NCBI GenBank assembly: GCA_022578605.1 | Contig: MU394052.1 | Span: forward strand, 744,001 to 808,000 | DNA: 64,000 nt | Direction of reading: 5' to 3' | From: Camillea tinctor | Taxonomy: Eukaryota > Ascomycota > Sordariomycetes > Xylariales > Xylariaceae | Part shown: positions 46,885 to 58,056 of the stretch, piece after piece | How the letters are laid out: each line of letters starts with the position of its first letter | How positions within the stretch are numbered: position 1 is the first letter of the stretch | Position numbers and translations under genes: made by a program | The notes under the pieces: model-generated | Database searches by the model: none | Told to the model about the DNA's origin: nothing | What the model saw: the letters and a program-made list of their open reading frames with translations, nothing else

Positions 46885-49189
46885 TTCGTCGTTTTCTTTC
46901 TGAATCTATAGTTACCTGCCTGCCTGTCTGTCTAGCTACTATTAATTTAGAAAAGGACCTGGGCTGGTATCGGGATTCCAGGAAAGTAACCATAAAGGGA
47001 AAGAAAATAAGAGAAAAAGAAGCAAATCCTCAGAATTTCAATCGGGTTTGGGTATAAAAAAAGGAAAGGGGGGAAGCGATTGAAGTGAACTGCATATTTA
47101 AGGATTCATGACTATGATTACGGCCACAAACTACACTACTTACTCATTACTACCACTGCCACCAACACGAACGACTATTTAATTAGTACGTAAACACACC
47201 ATCATCATCATCAATCTACCATTATCATACTCGAGGAGTTGGATCGGCGTTTTTCTTCCCCCGGTTTTTGAGGGGGTTTGGGGATTGGGATAGGGGAACT
47301 ATGGATAGGGTTTTAGGGGTTTGGTTTTTTCTAGGAGTCTTCAAGGAAAGGGGATTTTTTGTGTGTCTTCCCCCCCATCTTGTTGTTTTGCACCAAAAAA
47401 ATACTTCTGGAATGAACGAAATGCATCTTGTGGCTGGGTCATCCTTGCATCAATTGTTTTATTGTTTTTATTTGATTTTATTTTCCCTATTTTTTGTCAC
47501 CTCTATCCTACCCTCCTACCTAAACCCCCTTTTCTGACTTGAGTTATTATTATTGTTTTTTTCCACGTTGTTTTATATATATCTATACATTGGGAGAAGG
47601 GTGAGGGGCTCTATATATATACAAAGGGGGTTGGGGGTAAAAAGAAGGGGGTGAAAGGGGTTCTATATATAGTGTGTAAAGGAGGGAAAAGGTGGATGGT
47701 TACTTGCGATGTGTGCTAGGACACAACGAAGTGTAGAAAGAGAAACCATCATTGCCCCAGCGTAGGAAAGGGGAATATGATAGATATAAATATATACGAT
47801 ACCCAACATTCTCCCCTTCCTGGTTCCTATCTACCAATCTATACGTGCGGTTGAACGAACTACTCTGATTTGGTGATATTGGTGTTATTTTTCCTTTTAA
47901 TATTTAGCTTTTTAGGTTTGTTTGGGTAAGCTGAAGATTATTATGTTATGTAGGTATGTAGATTATGTACGAATATAATTAGATCAGGAAGAAAAGAAAG
48001 AGGGGAGGGGAGGACTAAAAATAAATAAATATATATATATATGTATAGTACTCGGCTGCCTACTTACTTAATGCTATGTATACTTAATTTACTACCTACC
48101 TAGGTACTTACCTAAATTATCATTAAAATGCCCATTGACAAAATCCAAGTTATATCATTACATTGCTCACGTAGTATAATAAATATATACATATACCATA
48201 CTTAGATAACATGAATATGCCTGTGTGTGTGTGTGTGTGTGAACACCAATTAAGCAAAGCACGAAAGTGAGAAAAATTAACAAAAGAAAACCAAATTAAT
48301 ATCTCAACACACTATATTCCTAAGATAATTACATTTAAGGACTTAAAAAAAAGAACATCTACTCCCGGAAGCATATTGTCTACCCCTAGATTTTAAATGG
48401 TCTCGCCCCCCTTCCTTTTACACTTTTGCGTTAATTATTTTGATATATCGGGCATTGTGGTGTCATGCGTAATCAGAACGGTGTTAGTTAATAACGCCCT
48501 TCTCCCCGCCCCTATTTTTTCGATTCCTTGTTGAGAGGGAATGTGTCATTATGATGGTGTTAATGATGTGATGCAAAGAGGTGGGTTTGTTTATAATCGT
48601 GTGTGCCAGGAGATATAGGTATGTATAGGTAGGTGGAGGTAAAAAAAAAAAAGTATTGCCGGTGTAGGAAGTAAGGATAATTCATCACCACCATCACCGA
48701 CGCCATTGTCTCTTCTTCCTTCTCCCTGCTTCCCTTCCAGTGTATGAAGTATTTCGCTGTCCTTTAGTCCCGGGGCCCGGATCCCCGTATACTGGTTCCG
48801 TTAAAGGTACCCTTCCCTCCTTTCCTTTTAACTCCTCAAATCCGCAATCTGACATCCGATATTTGACATGATGGATATTGGAAAAAAGAAAATAATGTAA
48901 AAATCAACAAATAGACTTACTAACAATGAAAGGAAAGGAAAAGAAGAAAAAAAAGGAAAAAGAAACCCCCACGGCAATTGACTGATAAAATGATCTTAAT
49001 GACCCATCCCGATATCAATGACAAGATAGAGTCTGGCTCTTATCTTGTCAGATTCCTATATATTATCTTGCCGAAGCCCGTCGCTCCCTCCCCATGCACG
49101 CCGAATTTCTTCTATCCAATCGCTCGTTCGCTCACATCCATCTATGCCCCGATTCCTCCGTCATGCGTTGATGAGATTGTCGCACCTTA
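46885..49189. other. 2.3 kb convergent 3' spacer
   Basis: It has TATATA runs (about 47573-47625, 48030-48042), a TG microsatellite (48221-48240) and a perfect TACCTAGGTA (48097-48106). Poly-T/C tracts fill 47300-47560. No gene is seen. Confidence 0.5.
48221..48240. repeat. (TG)n microsatellite
   Basis: About ten TG units in the convergent spacer. Confidence 0.85.
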
Positions 49190-50572
49190 CTACCGAGCCT
49201 TTCTCCCCGACGTCGCACCCCCGGACGATGGGTTCCGCTGTGGTAACGATTTCCTCCGGTTCGAGCCGGTGGTCGATTGTTGTTGCTGCGGTTGCTGAAG
49301 TGAAGAGCCACTCGCTAACGGCTCCTCAAGTCCGCAGAGCATGCGTGTATAGCGCAGGCGTGTGGCAGGTATGGTCTGTATTTTAAGTTTTTGTGAGTGT
49401 GAGAGACAATTTTGTATACGCAATAGTATATCTGATGAGGAATGGGGGGTGGGGGGATAGGGTGATGTAGATCGGACGCCATAGTGTACAGACAAATGTG
49501 TACCTATGTAGATAGATTACTACATCAAGGGTGGCGATATTCTGAAAGAAAAAGGGGAGAGAGGGAGAAAAAAGGAGGTGCGTGCATTATGTAGCCGTAT
49601 AGATGGGGGAGATGGCCACGCAAACACACATTACACACGAAAGAAAATGAATATCTTCTCACCTCATCGTCCCTCTGCGCAGCCATCATCAAGAGCTCTG
49701 GGCTGTCGAGGATTTGGGACGCGACGCGTCTACGCTCGAGCACTGCGAAAGTCTCATCTTTCGAGCTACCGCTATCACTACTACCGCTGCAAGGCACCAT
49801 GGATATTGCTGTTAGTTATCGAATTCGTGGTTGTATATTTTCGATGCACATAGGAAGATAGAATGAATAAGGGGGGTTTTGTGGGTGACAGTTTGGTTTG
49901 TGAAAATTTTAAATTTTTGATTTGAGCCATGTTCGGGATTTAAAAAGAAAATAAAAGGTCTTGATATTTGAGATTGAGCGTTTGATCGATAGCACGGGTC
50001 TTATGGTGGAAGGGTGTTGGTTGAAGCATAGACATCTCATTATACGTGAGACTTGGGGTGTGTGGGAACCATCGTATGAAGGGCCAAGCCAAGGGTTGAT
50101 CGTGAAAATGAATGATCATGGGCTAGGCTTGGTGGGTTTCGGGTGTGTGCATGTGACGAAGGCACACTACACTTATATAGATAAAAAGGGGGAAAAGACT
50201 ATGATGAATGAAACGAAATAAAATTGAAAAGATAAAAAGGTAAAGCAAGGGAGAAAAAAAAGAAGGACAAGTGGAAACTTACCGATACCCACTGCCTCCC
50301 CCTACTCCCGTAGTGTCAGTGACCCGGTCGCTCCCCCGGATGCTCCCGTCCGATGAGTCATTATACGGGTCTCTACCCCGAGCCTGCCGGTCCCGCATCT
50401 CGGCCGTGAAAGGGGAGGTCTCGGCAGTAGCGGCTGCATCGGTCGCGGCTGCTGCTGCGGCCACGGCCCTCGCACCGCCGGGATTTGAAATACCGCTGCT
50501 ATTGCTAGTAGTACTATTCGATGCGCTGGTCACTCCCGGTGCTGCTCCATCGTAAACCCCGCCTTCGCTCAT
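49190..50572 (-). CDS. Small fungal protein of unknown function, three exons
   Basis: Exons 50283-50572, 49663-49786 and 49190-49375 join in phase to a 199-residue protein. The first exon encodes a low-complexity Ala/Ser/Gly-rich segment (MSEGGVYDGAAPG start, then an Ala-rich run and a hydrophilic RDRQARGRDPYNDSS region). The second and third encode the part most likely conserved: VLERRRVASQILDSPELLMMAAQ, then after the splice TIPATRLRYTRMLCGLEEP. A Gln/Ser-rich basic tail (QQPQQQQ, NRRKSLPQRNP) follows. The introns are long for this window: 496 and 287 nt. Acceptor choice for exon 2 (TTGCAG at 49787-49792) is decided by phase; the nearer CTAACAG acceptor gives a stop. The resemblance to a short fungal protein family is from memory; no function can be given. 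Confidence 0.65.
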
Positions 50573-53300
50573 GATTATAATTTGGGTTCTTTTTTTTTTC
50601 TATAAAAAACAAAAACAAAACCGATGGCTTAATTTGTTTCCCTTATTTGGTAACCCTTGCGCGTATGTATGTGTATGTATGTGTATATGTATGTACGTAT
50701 GTATGTGCGTTGCGTGCGTGTGTGTGCGCGTGCGTGATCTAGGGAGGGGCAGGAGGGGAGGGTGACGATAGACCTGCCTCTTACTGGTGGCTCTGTTGCC
50801 GCTGCTGAGGTACTACTACTTCTGATAGCGGTAGCAGTAACAATGGTGGTGGTAGTAATAGTGAATGGTCGTTCAATACCATTACTACATCGGTCTTGGT
50901 TGGTGGCAGAGCATGAAGGAAAGGGGAACAAAAAAAGGGGGTAGATATGGTGGGGGCGATCCGTATCCTCGGGATGGATAGAGGATGAGGTGACAAGGTA
51001 GGTTAGACAGATAAGAAAGGTAGCGATGAAGCTTGAATCAACTAGGTTGGTTGGTGTGGGTTGGTGGATTTTCTCCGGAGGGCTGTGCGGTGAAGGCGTG
51101 AAGCAGTAAGAGGAGAGAGAGGTGATAGCAATGGCGATGAAGATGATAGACAGTAATAGGGTAAGACGGAAGGATGGACGGAAACACTACTGGGTTTTTT
51201 ATAGGAATCTTTTTCAATTAAGTAGTTGATAATAATATTTTTCCTTCTTCTTCGCTGTTGTAGATAATCAGAAGGGGGTTTTTGTGATGAGCATTGTTCT
51301 GAAGGAGGTAACAGGTAAGTAGTAGTATGTATGAATGTGGGAGATGTGTTTAATCTAGGTACGTCTCGGTACGTACAATGCTTTTTTCCCTAATATTACA
51401 CTAACCTTAACTTACTAGGTTTCAGGTCTTACCTCGTTTCTTTTCTTCCTTCCTTCCTTCCTTCACTCTTATCTTGCTTCGGAGGAAACCGAAAACTGTC
51501 TACAAGCCTATTGATTTGGTGCACTTACACCGTATGGGCCAATACTTGGTTGCAGGCTTAAGCACTGTATGTACCTAATGCCAATAACTCGCCAAGTTGC
51601 TTTTTTTCTTTCTTTCTTTTTCTTTCTCTTTTTCTTTTCTTTTCGTCTTCTAATTTTATTCGGCTTATTTTTGACCTTGCATAACAGCATTAATAAGCTT
51701 CATGATTAGGTATCCTAGTTTTATCAACTCAGCCGATGGTATGTATATTTTCACTCATGCTTCTGCTCCAAAGAGGTCAAATAAAAATGCATGTCTGAAA
51801 CCTATACCTACCTATATTCTTGTTAATTAGGTACATAAGGTTACTGCCTCTATGCCAAGCATGAGGCCACAACCTTGCCGTACATATACTAGATCGATAA
51901 CTGGGATTAATTTATATAAACAAACGCCGGGGAAGACATGGACTTCTCTATATACTCGTATTGACTTGAGTCAATAGTACTTCGTAGGTTACGTCCGGTC
52001 TTTGACTCTCGATATAGAAAAAACCCCCACCTTTTTGGTATAATGCAGATGACTTACCTAAGGTAAGTTCACTTGACCTGTCAAGCCTGTTAATACAATG
52101 CTACATAGTGCTTGGTTCAGTATGTAAGGTTATGTATGTGTGCATATATATCTACACGCCACCGTCCCCTATACCAATACGACCTCGCAAATAATCTGAT
52201 CTATAGCAGACGGGGTATTATACATAAAACTAAGACGCGGCTGAACGTCACATGTTCCACTAAAGGGACAAATCGAAAAAGTAAGACAAATTTCGAGAGA
52301 GAAGAAAAAGCAAAGGAAAAACAGAAACAAAAAGGAAAAGAAAAGGGTAAGACGAGAAATCTCAGACAGTGTCCCCGGAAGCGACCGCTACCCACTCGGT
52401 GAAAAGAAAATGTGATACACGCCTACATATGTATGTATATGTGGTAAGTAATAATACTATGTTAGGTATGTACGTATGATATGTGTGTACTCCGTACATA
52501 CGCATATTCTGAACTGACCAACCCTAGTGAGGCGATCCGGCGACGATCTAAGGTACGGTACCTTGGTGATACCCCTCCCCCACCCCTCTCCATACATACA
52601 CGCATACATACACGTACATATATATATTAGACAATACATTGGCTGGGTATGATGGCTGACAGCGGACTCTTAGCGTGGTACCTACATACTATGTAGTTAA
52701 AGATGATCAACCTTGGGGAAGAGGGAAAAGGCAGAGAGACAGAGGGAGAGCGGGGAGGGGGGAAGCGCCCGGCCCGCAATTTCTATAGGTCCCGTGAATG
52801 AAGTAGTCGGGTAAGTACTAGGTTAGTAGTATCTATAGGCGCGCCAATCTCGATGCTTTAGACGGAGCGAGATTCTCCCGAAAAATAAGGAAGAAAGTTG
52901 GTAAAACTCCTGCCGTATCGCGTGTGCAAGGTCCCGCTCCGGCGCATGTCGCATAGTAAAGCGGATTCGATTGATATCGGGTTCCCGGAATATATGGGTA
53001 GATAGATATGACGGGACGATTGATTAATTTATAGGCAGCTTGGCTAGCAACTAGTGAGCCATCTATCTCTCAAGCTCGGTATAAATAACTTGATGGAGAG
53101 GCATAGAGAGAGGAGAGAAAAACAAAGCAGAATATCTCCTCTTCCCCTTCTTTTTTTCATGTTTTGTTGGTTATAAAACACCTTTAAAATACACATATCG
53201 AGGAAAATAAATATAAACAAAAACAAGAACAAACTGTTACGCAACCAAGCTCACTTAGATATACCGCAGCTTTCAGGGGATCGAAAACGACACCGGAATT
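50573..53300. promoter_or_regulatory. 2.7 kb divergent spacer
   Basis: The spacer separates the small minus-strand gene from the arabinofuranosidase gene. It holds a GTATGTAT/GTGTGCG repeat (50660-50735), a GGTGGTAGTAATAG stretch (about 50840-50865), TTCC and TTTCTTTC pyrimidine tracts (51445-51465, 51601-51645), a purine-rich tract (52290-52360) and CATACATACACG repeats (52590-52625). No coding frame is convincing. Confidence 0.5.
50660..50735. repeat. Degenerate GTAT/GTGC tandem repeat
   Basis: Imperfect units of GTATGTAT grade into GCGTGCGTGTGTGCGCG. It lies in the presumed leader or promoter of the minus-strand gene. Confidence 0.8.
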
Positions 53301-54886
53301 ATGACGACGTTTACTAAGCTCGCCAGCGGCGAGACCCCGCTCATAGAGGTCGACGCAAACAAGCGGCTTTCAAAGATTGACCCTATGACCTATGGGGGAT
53401 TCACAGAGTGCGTATACATGCGATTCACCCTGATATCACCTAATATATGAAAAGAAAGCTGATGATAATTTCCCCCTTGCTGCCCGATAGACACATGGGC
53501 CGTTGTATCTATGGCGGAATATATGAACCAGGCAGCCCACTATCCGACTCGCGCGGCTTCCGGAAGGATGTTCTGGAGGCACTGCGCGAGCTTGATATTC
53601 CGGTAGTGCGGTATCCGGGAGGTAACTTTGTGGCGACATACCACTGGCAGGACGGCATCGGTCCGCAAGATCAGCGGCCAAAGCGCCCGGAGCTCGCTTG
53701 GCTTGGTGTCGAGACGAATCGATTCGGTACGGATGAGTTCATGCAGTGGCTCGATGCCCTTGGGGAGGGCAAGGACCAGCGTGTTGAGCCATACATCTGT
53801 CTCAATTTTGGTACCGGCACCCTTGACGAGGCACTTGCTTGGGTTGAGTACTGCAACGGCACCCGCGACACGCACTACGCAAACTTACGCCGGGCTAATG
53901 GGCACCCGGAACCCTACCGCGTCAAGTACTGGGCATTGGGCAATGAATGCTGGGGTCCCTGGCAGGTAGAGCAGATGACCAAGGAGGATTACGCAAAGAA
54001 GGCGGTCCAATGGGCCAAGGCTCTGCGTCTTCTCGACCCGGATATCTGTCTTATCCTTTGCGGCCAGGACGGCACCGCTTCCTGGGATCACTATGTTTTG
54101 CAGGAGTGTATCAGCTGGGTTGACATGCACAGCATACACATTTATACGGCGTCAAATCAACACATGAAGAACGTGACGGCGCCGTTGGCCGCTGAGCGCG
54201 GAATTCAGATCACAGCATCGCTAATCGATCTAGCACGCATCGAGAAAGGCGTATCCCCCACCAAGCCGCCGGTCAAGATCTGTTTTGACGAATGGAACGT
54301 CTGGGACCCGGAACGAGCACCGGGTGACAAAGGTGCCGAGGAGATGTACACTCTTTCCGATGCACTGGCTGTCGCCGTCTGGCTCAATGTTTTTGTACGG
54401 CAGAGTCGGTATATCGGTATGGCCAATATTGCACAGACAGTCAATGTCATCAGCCCTCTGATGACAAGTAAAGGTGGCATCATCAAACAGTCGACATGGT
54501 GGCCTCTTTGGTTGTTTAGTCGTTACATGCGTGGCTGGACTGTTGCTTCTCATGTGCGATCCGGAACGTACGACGGCGAGACACAGCCGACATGGCTCCA
54601 GGGAACCCTGGGTGAAGGAGCTCCATTGCTGGATGTGAGTGCTACAGTCAATGATGATGGCTATGTAAATCTGGCGGTTGTGAATTCGAGTGAGACCGAC
54701 GACTTCAGTGTCGATGTGAAAGGCGTTGGAAAGGACGTGCTGGTATACACCGTTTCAGGACCGCAGGTAGGATCCATCAACGCCGAGGGCAAAGAGGAAG
54801 TCAGCTTGTCTGAAAAGAAGTGGAATGGCGAAGGAACATATACCTTTGCCAAACACACCTTTACTTTACTTAGGTGGAAGTCTTAG
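53301..54886 (+). CDS. Alpha-L-arabinofuranosidase, GH51
   Basis: The enzyme removes terminal arabinofuranose from arabinan and arabinoxylan oligosaccharides. Two exons, 53301-53407 and 53491-54886, with an 83-nt intron, encode 500 residues, the size of intracellular GH51 enzymes. No signal peptide is seen, so it probably acts inside the cell on imported oligosaccharides. The (alpha/beta)8 domain has YGGFTEHMGRCIYGGIYEP, VRYPGGNF, and WALGNECWGPWQ with the acid/base Glu188. The nucleophile is Glu303 in CFDEWNVW. VDMHSIHIY and NVISPLMTSKGG are also typical. A C-terminal beta-domain follows from about residue 385. Carbon-source regulation is likely for the family, but no binding site was verified. 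Confidence 0.95.
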
Positions 54887-55466
54887 AGCGGCCGCAAGAA
54901 TTTAACAGTTAGATACGAGTCCATAAGGATTATGTTGACAAATGAGTACTTATACAATTCGAGTATTCACTATGTGTGCTTGTTTAAGCTCTAAGCTGTC
55001 TGATGTGGTTGTACAAAGTCTTTCCTATCGGCCTTTTTTGAGTAGACGTGTTAATCCGACACCCGACAATCGTTTCATCGTGTCATCGTGACCTACCACA
55101 AACTGGTGGCATCACTATATCGACGGCAAGTTTGGTCTGATCGCCTTTTTTTCTTTTAAAATATCATCCCTCAACTATTACTGATTGCCCACACACATAA
55201 TTCTTTAAATTGAACAATGCTCGAGTTACCGGACTGGGTTGCCCTCATGGTTGAAGATGTGAAGGTTTGGTTGGGCACTCGTGATATTCTAACTTAGCGC
55301 ACACCGGCTTTCTTGTTGGTGTATGGCTGGTTTCAATGTTCAACCGATAAACAAGCTGCATCGCTTTACTAGGTGTGGCGTATATAGTTCAGCCTATCAC
55401 TGTCTAGCTCACAATCGATGGTGTGAACGCGGTGGTTTGATCAATGAATCCTAAATGAGGTGGTTT
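54887..55466. other. Convergent 3' spacer
   Basis: It lies between the ends of the arabinofuranosidase and WD40 genes. No gene or repeat stands out. Confidence 0.5.
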
Positions 55467-58056
55467 CTATCGTTGCCTGAAGTTAATGATTGCAAGCTGA
55501 GACCTATTAGTAAACGTCCGACCTAGCAATATTACTACGGCCACTTACACGGCTATTTACGCCATAGGCCAGTTTATGTCCTGTCGCGTCCCAACCCAAA
55601 CAGTGTTCGTACTCTTCATCTGATTCAGAAGTCATTCGTGGGCTAAGCCAGCCGGGGTGAGGGGTCCGGCTCCAGCTTGCTCGTGGAATGCTATGGTCGC
55701 CTACTTTCCAGATCAGGATCCGTTCATTAGTGGCTCCCGCAATGAAGGCGCCATCGGGAGTGAAAGCAAGGGCAACAATAGGAGGTCCCATGGTCATGGA
55801 ACATTTCGCCTTGCCCTCGGTTGCTAGTGCATTCCATATAAAGATAGCACCGTCTTCACCTCCGGAAGCTAGAAGTCGCTCGTCCTCGAGTGGTGCAGAC
55901 TGCAGCGGCTGCCAGGCTAACGCTGTTACGGCGTCGCAATGTGCTTCTATCTCACGTCGTTTCCCAGCATTGTCCCAAACCTAGTGATTTTTGTTAGATT
56001 ACCAAGCTTACGCTTGAGTAAGAAAAGAAGGGAAGGGGGTTGTTTTCTTACATCGATAAAGCCCTTCTCGCCGCAAGTTGCAGCCAGTGACGACCGCCAG
56101 TCAAACTGAACTTGCGTTAAGCTATCTCCTTCCCTCGTCTCAAACTTCTGGATCTCGGTAATTTCGCCTGCTGAACATCTCAACGCCAACAGGAGCTCAC
56201 CACCGCACAGTAGGAAGTCGGACTCGCTCGTCCAAGCTGCATCAAGGGGCTCCGACTCGAGATCATGGCGTGGAAGGAAATATGTCATAGAATTCGATGT
56301 AACGGCATGATACACAGTGATCAGGGCACCGCCGTTATCCGGTGCGATGGCTAGAATAGCGGCGTTATTGGGATTCCAGCGGAGCTTGATGATAGGTGGT
56401 TCGGCGACCTCGAAATGATGGATATGGCTGCCCTCGGGGGTCCATAGAGTTATCCGCGCCTTCGAGTCCGAATCGGTAGCAACAGCAATAGCAGAACCCT
56501 CCCCATTCCAGGCCATAGCAGTAACAGTGGCCTTCGCGGGTATATCATCCTCCACCAGAGTATGGAAATTTGGGGCAATGCCATTCACGTGACCATCTGA
56601 TGCAGGGTCGGTTGTGGCTCCACGAGAGACGTTCCAGATGCGGGCTAGCGCATCGGTTCCAGCAGCCGCCAAGACGGTGGGATCTTGGGGGTGCCATTGA
56701 CAATGCAGTAACACAGGCGCGTTTTCGCTATTGACTGGCGACGAGGCGCCGACCTCATCGAGGTCTGAACCCAGGGGGATAAATGTCGTTTCGGTGGCCA
56801 ATTCTTCGACTTTGTCGACCTGTGTGCCCTGTTCGGGTCCATCAGTGCGAGGGATTGGTGTTGGCGCTTGTTCTCCCTCCAAGGGAGACGGGTAAGCGTG
56901 GTTATCGCCATCTAGTTCCATGGGGGTGGTGGCTGCATCCACTCCATTTTCGTACCCATTACTCAGTCGTGGCCGCTTGGCCGGGGAACCATTTACAAGC
57001 GGCTGCTGTTGTTGCCTGTCCACCTGACGTTTTCGGGTATTTTCTAGATCGCCTCCCTGCGCCGTCGGTGCAGGTAGTGCCGGTGCCGTTGTTACCGTTG
57101 CTGCTAATGAGACATCTGTTATCATTAGGGTATCTGCTTCTCCGTCTGCATCCTCGTCGTTGTCAATTTCTTCATTTTTCTCTTGCTGTGACTGTTGTTG
57201 CTGTTGCTGCTGCTGTTGTTGTAATAGTTGGTGAGGCGATTGCGCGAGCAGCGGTCCAAACACCCCTAGCTGCATCGCCTCGGCCAGTGCCGCCTCTGCT
57301 GCTGCATCGCGAGGTACCTGCACAGAAACATTGAAGAGTTAGTGCCAATGGATCCCCGTGCAAATTTGGGAACACACTTTGGCTTTTGTTGCCGCTATGT
57401 CTGTTGGTTTTTTTTTTCGTGTCTCGCTTGAAGCAATGCACCCGCGAAGAGCTCAAGAAAATACATGTTTATTTTTCTCGTTTCTTTTTTTTTCTCTCTC
57501 TCTCACTCGCTCTCATTCAACTTTTTCATTTCTGCTTTCTGCTTCTTCTTTTTTTTCTCAATCACTTACCTGAATTGCTTGTGCATGTTCTCTCTCTAGT
57601 GAGTTATACAAAAGACCTTTGTTCAAAACATTGACTAGTGCATGACTTTTGACATGTCGCGCGAAATCAAGCTCCCGATGAGGTTCCTGGATATGCCATT
57701 CTTTTTGGAACTTGACCGCTGTCTCTCGATAATCTGCAAAAAAACTCAAGTCAGTATGAAAACCTGCAGCAATCTCCAGCCCATCCACGGCCTCGACCAC
57801 TCCCTCGGCCCCCTCTAAAAAAACACATCGCGGTAGTAAATTGCCATCCCAGAATGAGAGAGAAAAACGTACTGCCTTCTATTAGGTACCTAAGAGGTTG
57901 GTGTTAATATGACCGTGCAAAAGCGTGCAAAGCAACGGATGTGTTGCGCATCAACGGGGGTCATTGAAGGGGAGGGTCTCGGAAGGCGAAAAAAATAATA
58001 ATAACGTACCTCCAAATCAAGAAATTGACTCGGTTGGAGTCCAAATACTCCTTCAT
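55467..58056 (-). CDS. LisH/WD40 co-repressor protein, TBL1/Sif2 type
   Basis: Relatives (yeast Sif2, human TBL1) are scaffolds of histone-deacetylase co-repressor complexes (Set3C, NCoR/SMRT). Six exons (58010-58056, 57873-57889, 57570-57733, 56052-57317, 55549-55980, 55467-55496) encode 651 residues. The LisH motif is split over exons 1-3: MKEYLDSNRVNFLIWRYLIEG, then NYRETAVKFQKEW. The helical region HVKSHALVNVLNKGLLYNSLE follows. A disordered linker holds a poly-Gln run and a basic RKRQVDRQQQQ and AKRPRLS (possible nuclear signal). WD40 repeats begin near residue 270 (LHCQWHPQDPTVLAAAGTD) and continue to ILIWKV near 590. The last exon adds ten codons ending AIINFRQR, which matches the family C-terminus. 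An in-frame alternative acceptor for exon 3 exists. Confidence 0.88.
57187..57224 (-). repeat. CAG/CAA repeat coding poly-Gln
   Basis: A mixed CAA/CAG run in exon 4 of the WD40 gene encodes about ten consecutive glutamines after HQLL. Glutamines continue after one serine. Confidence 0.85.
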
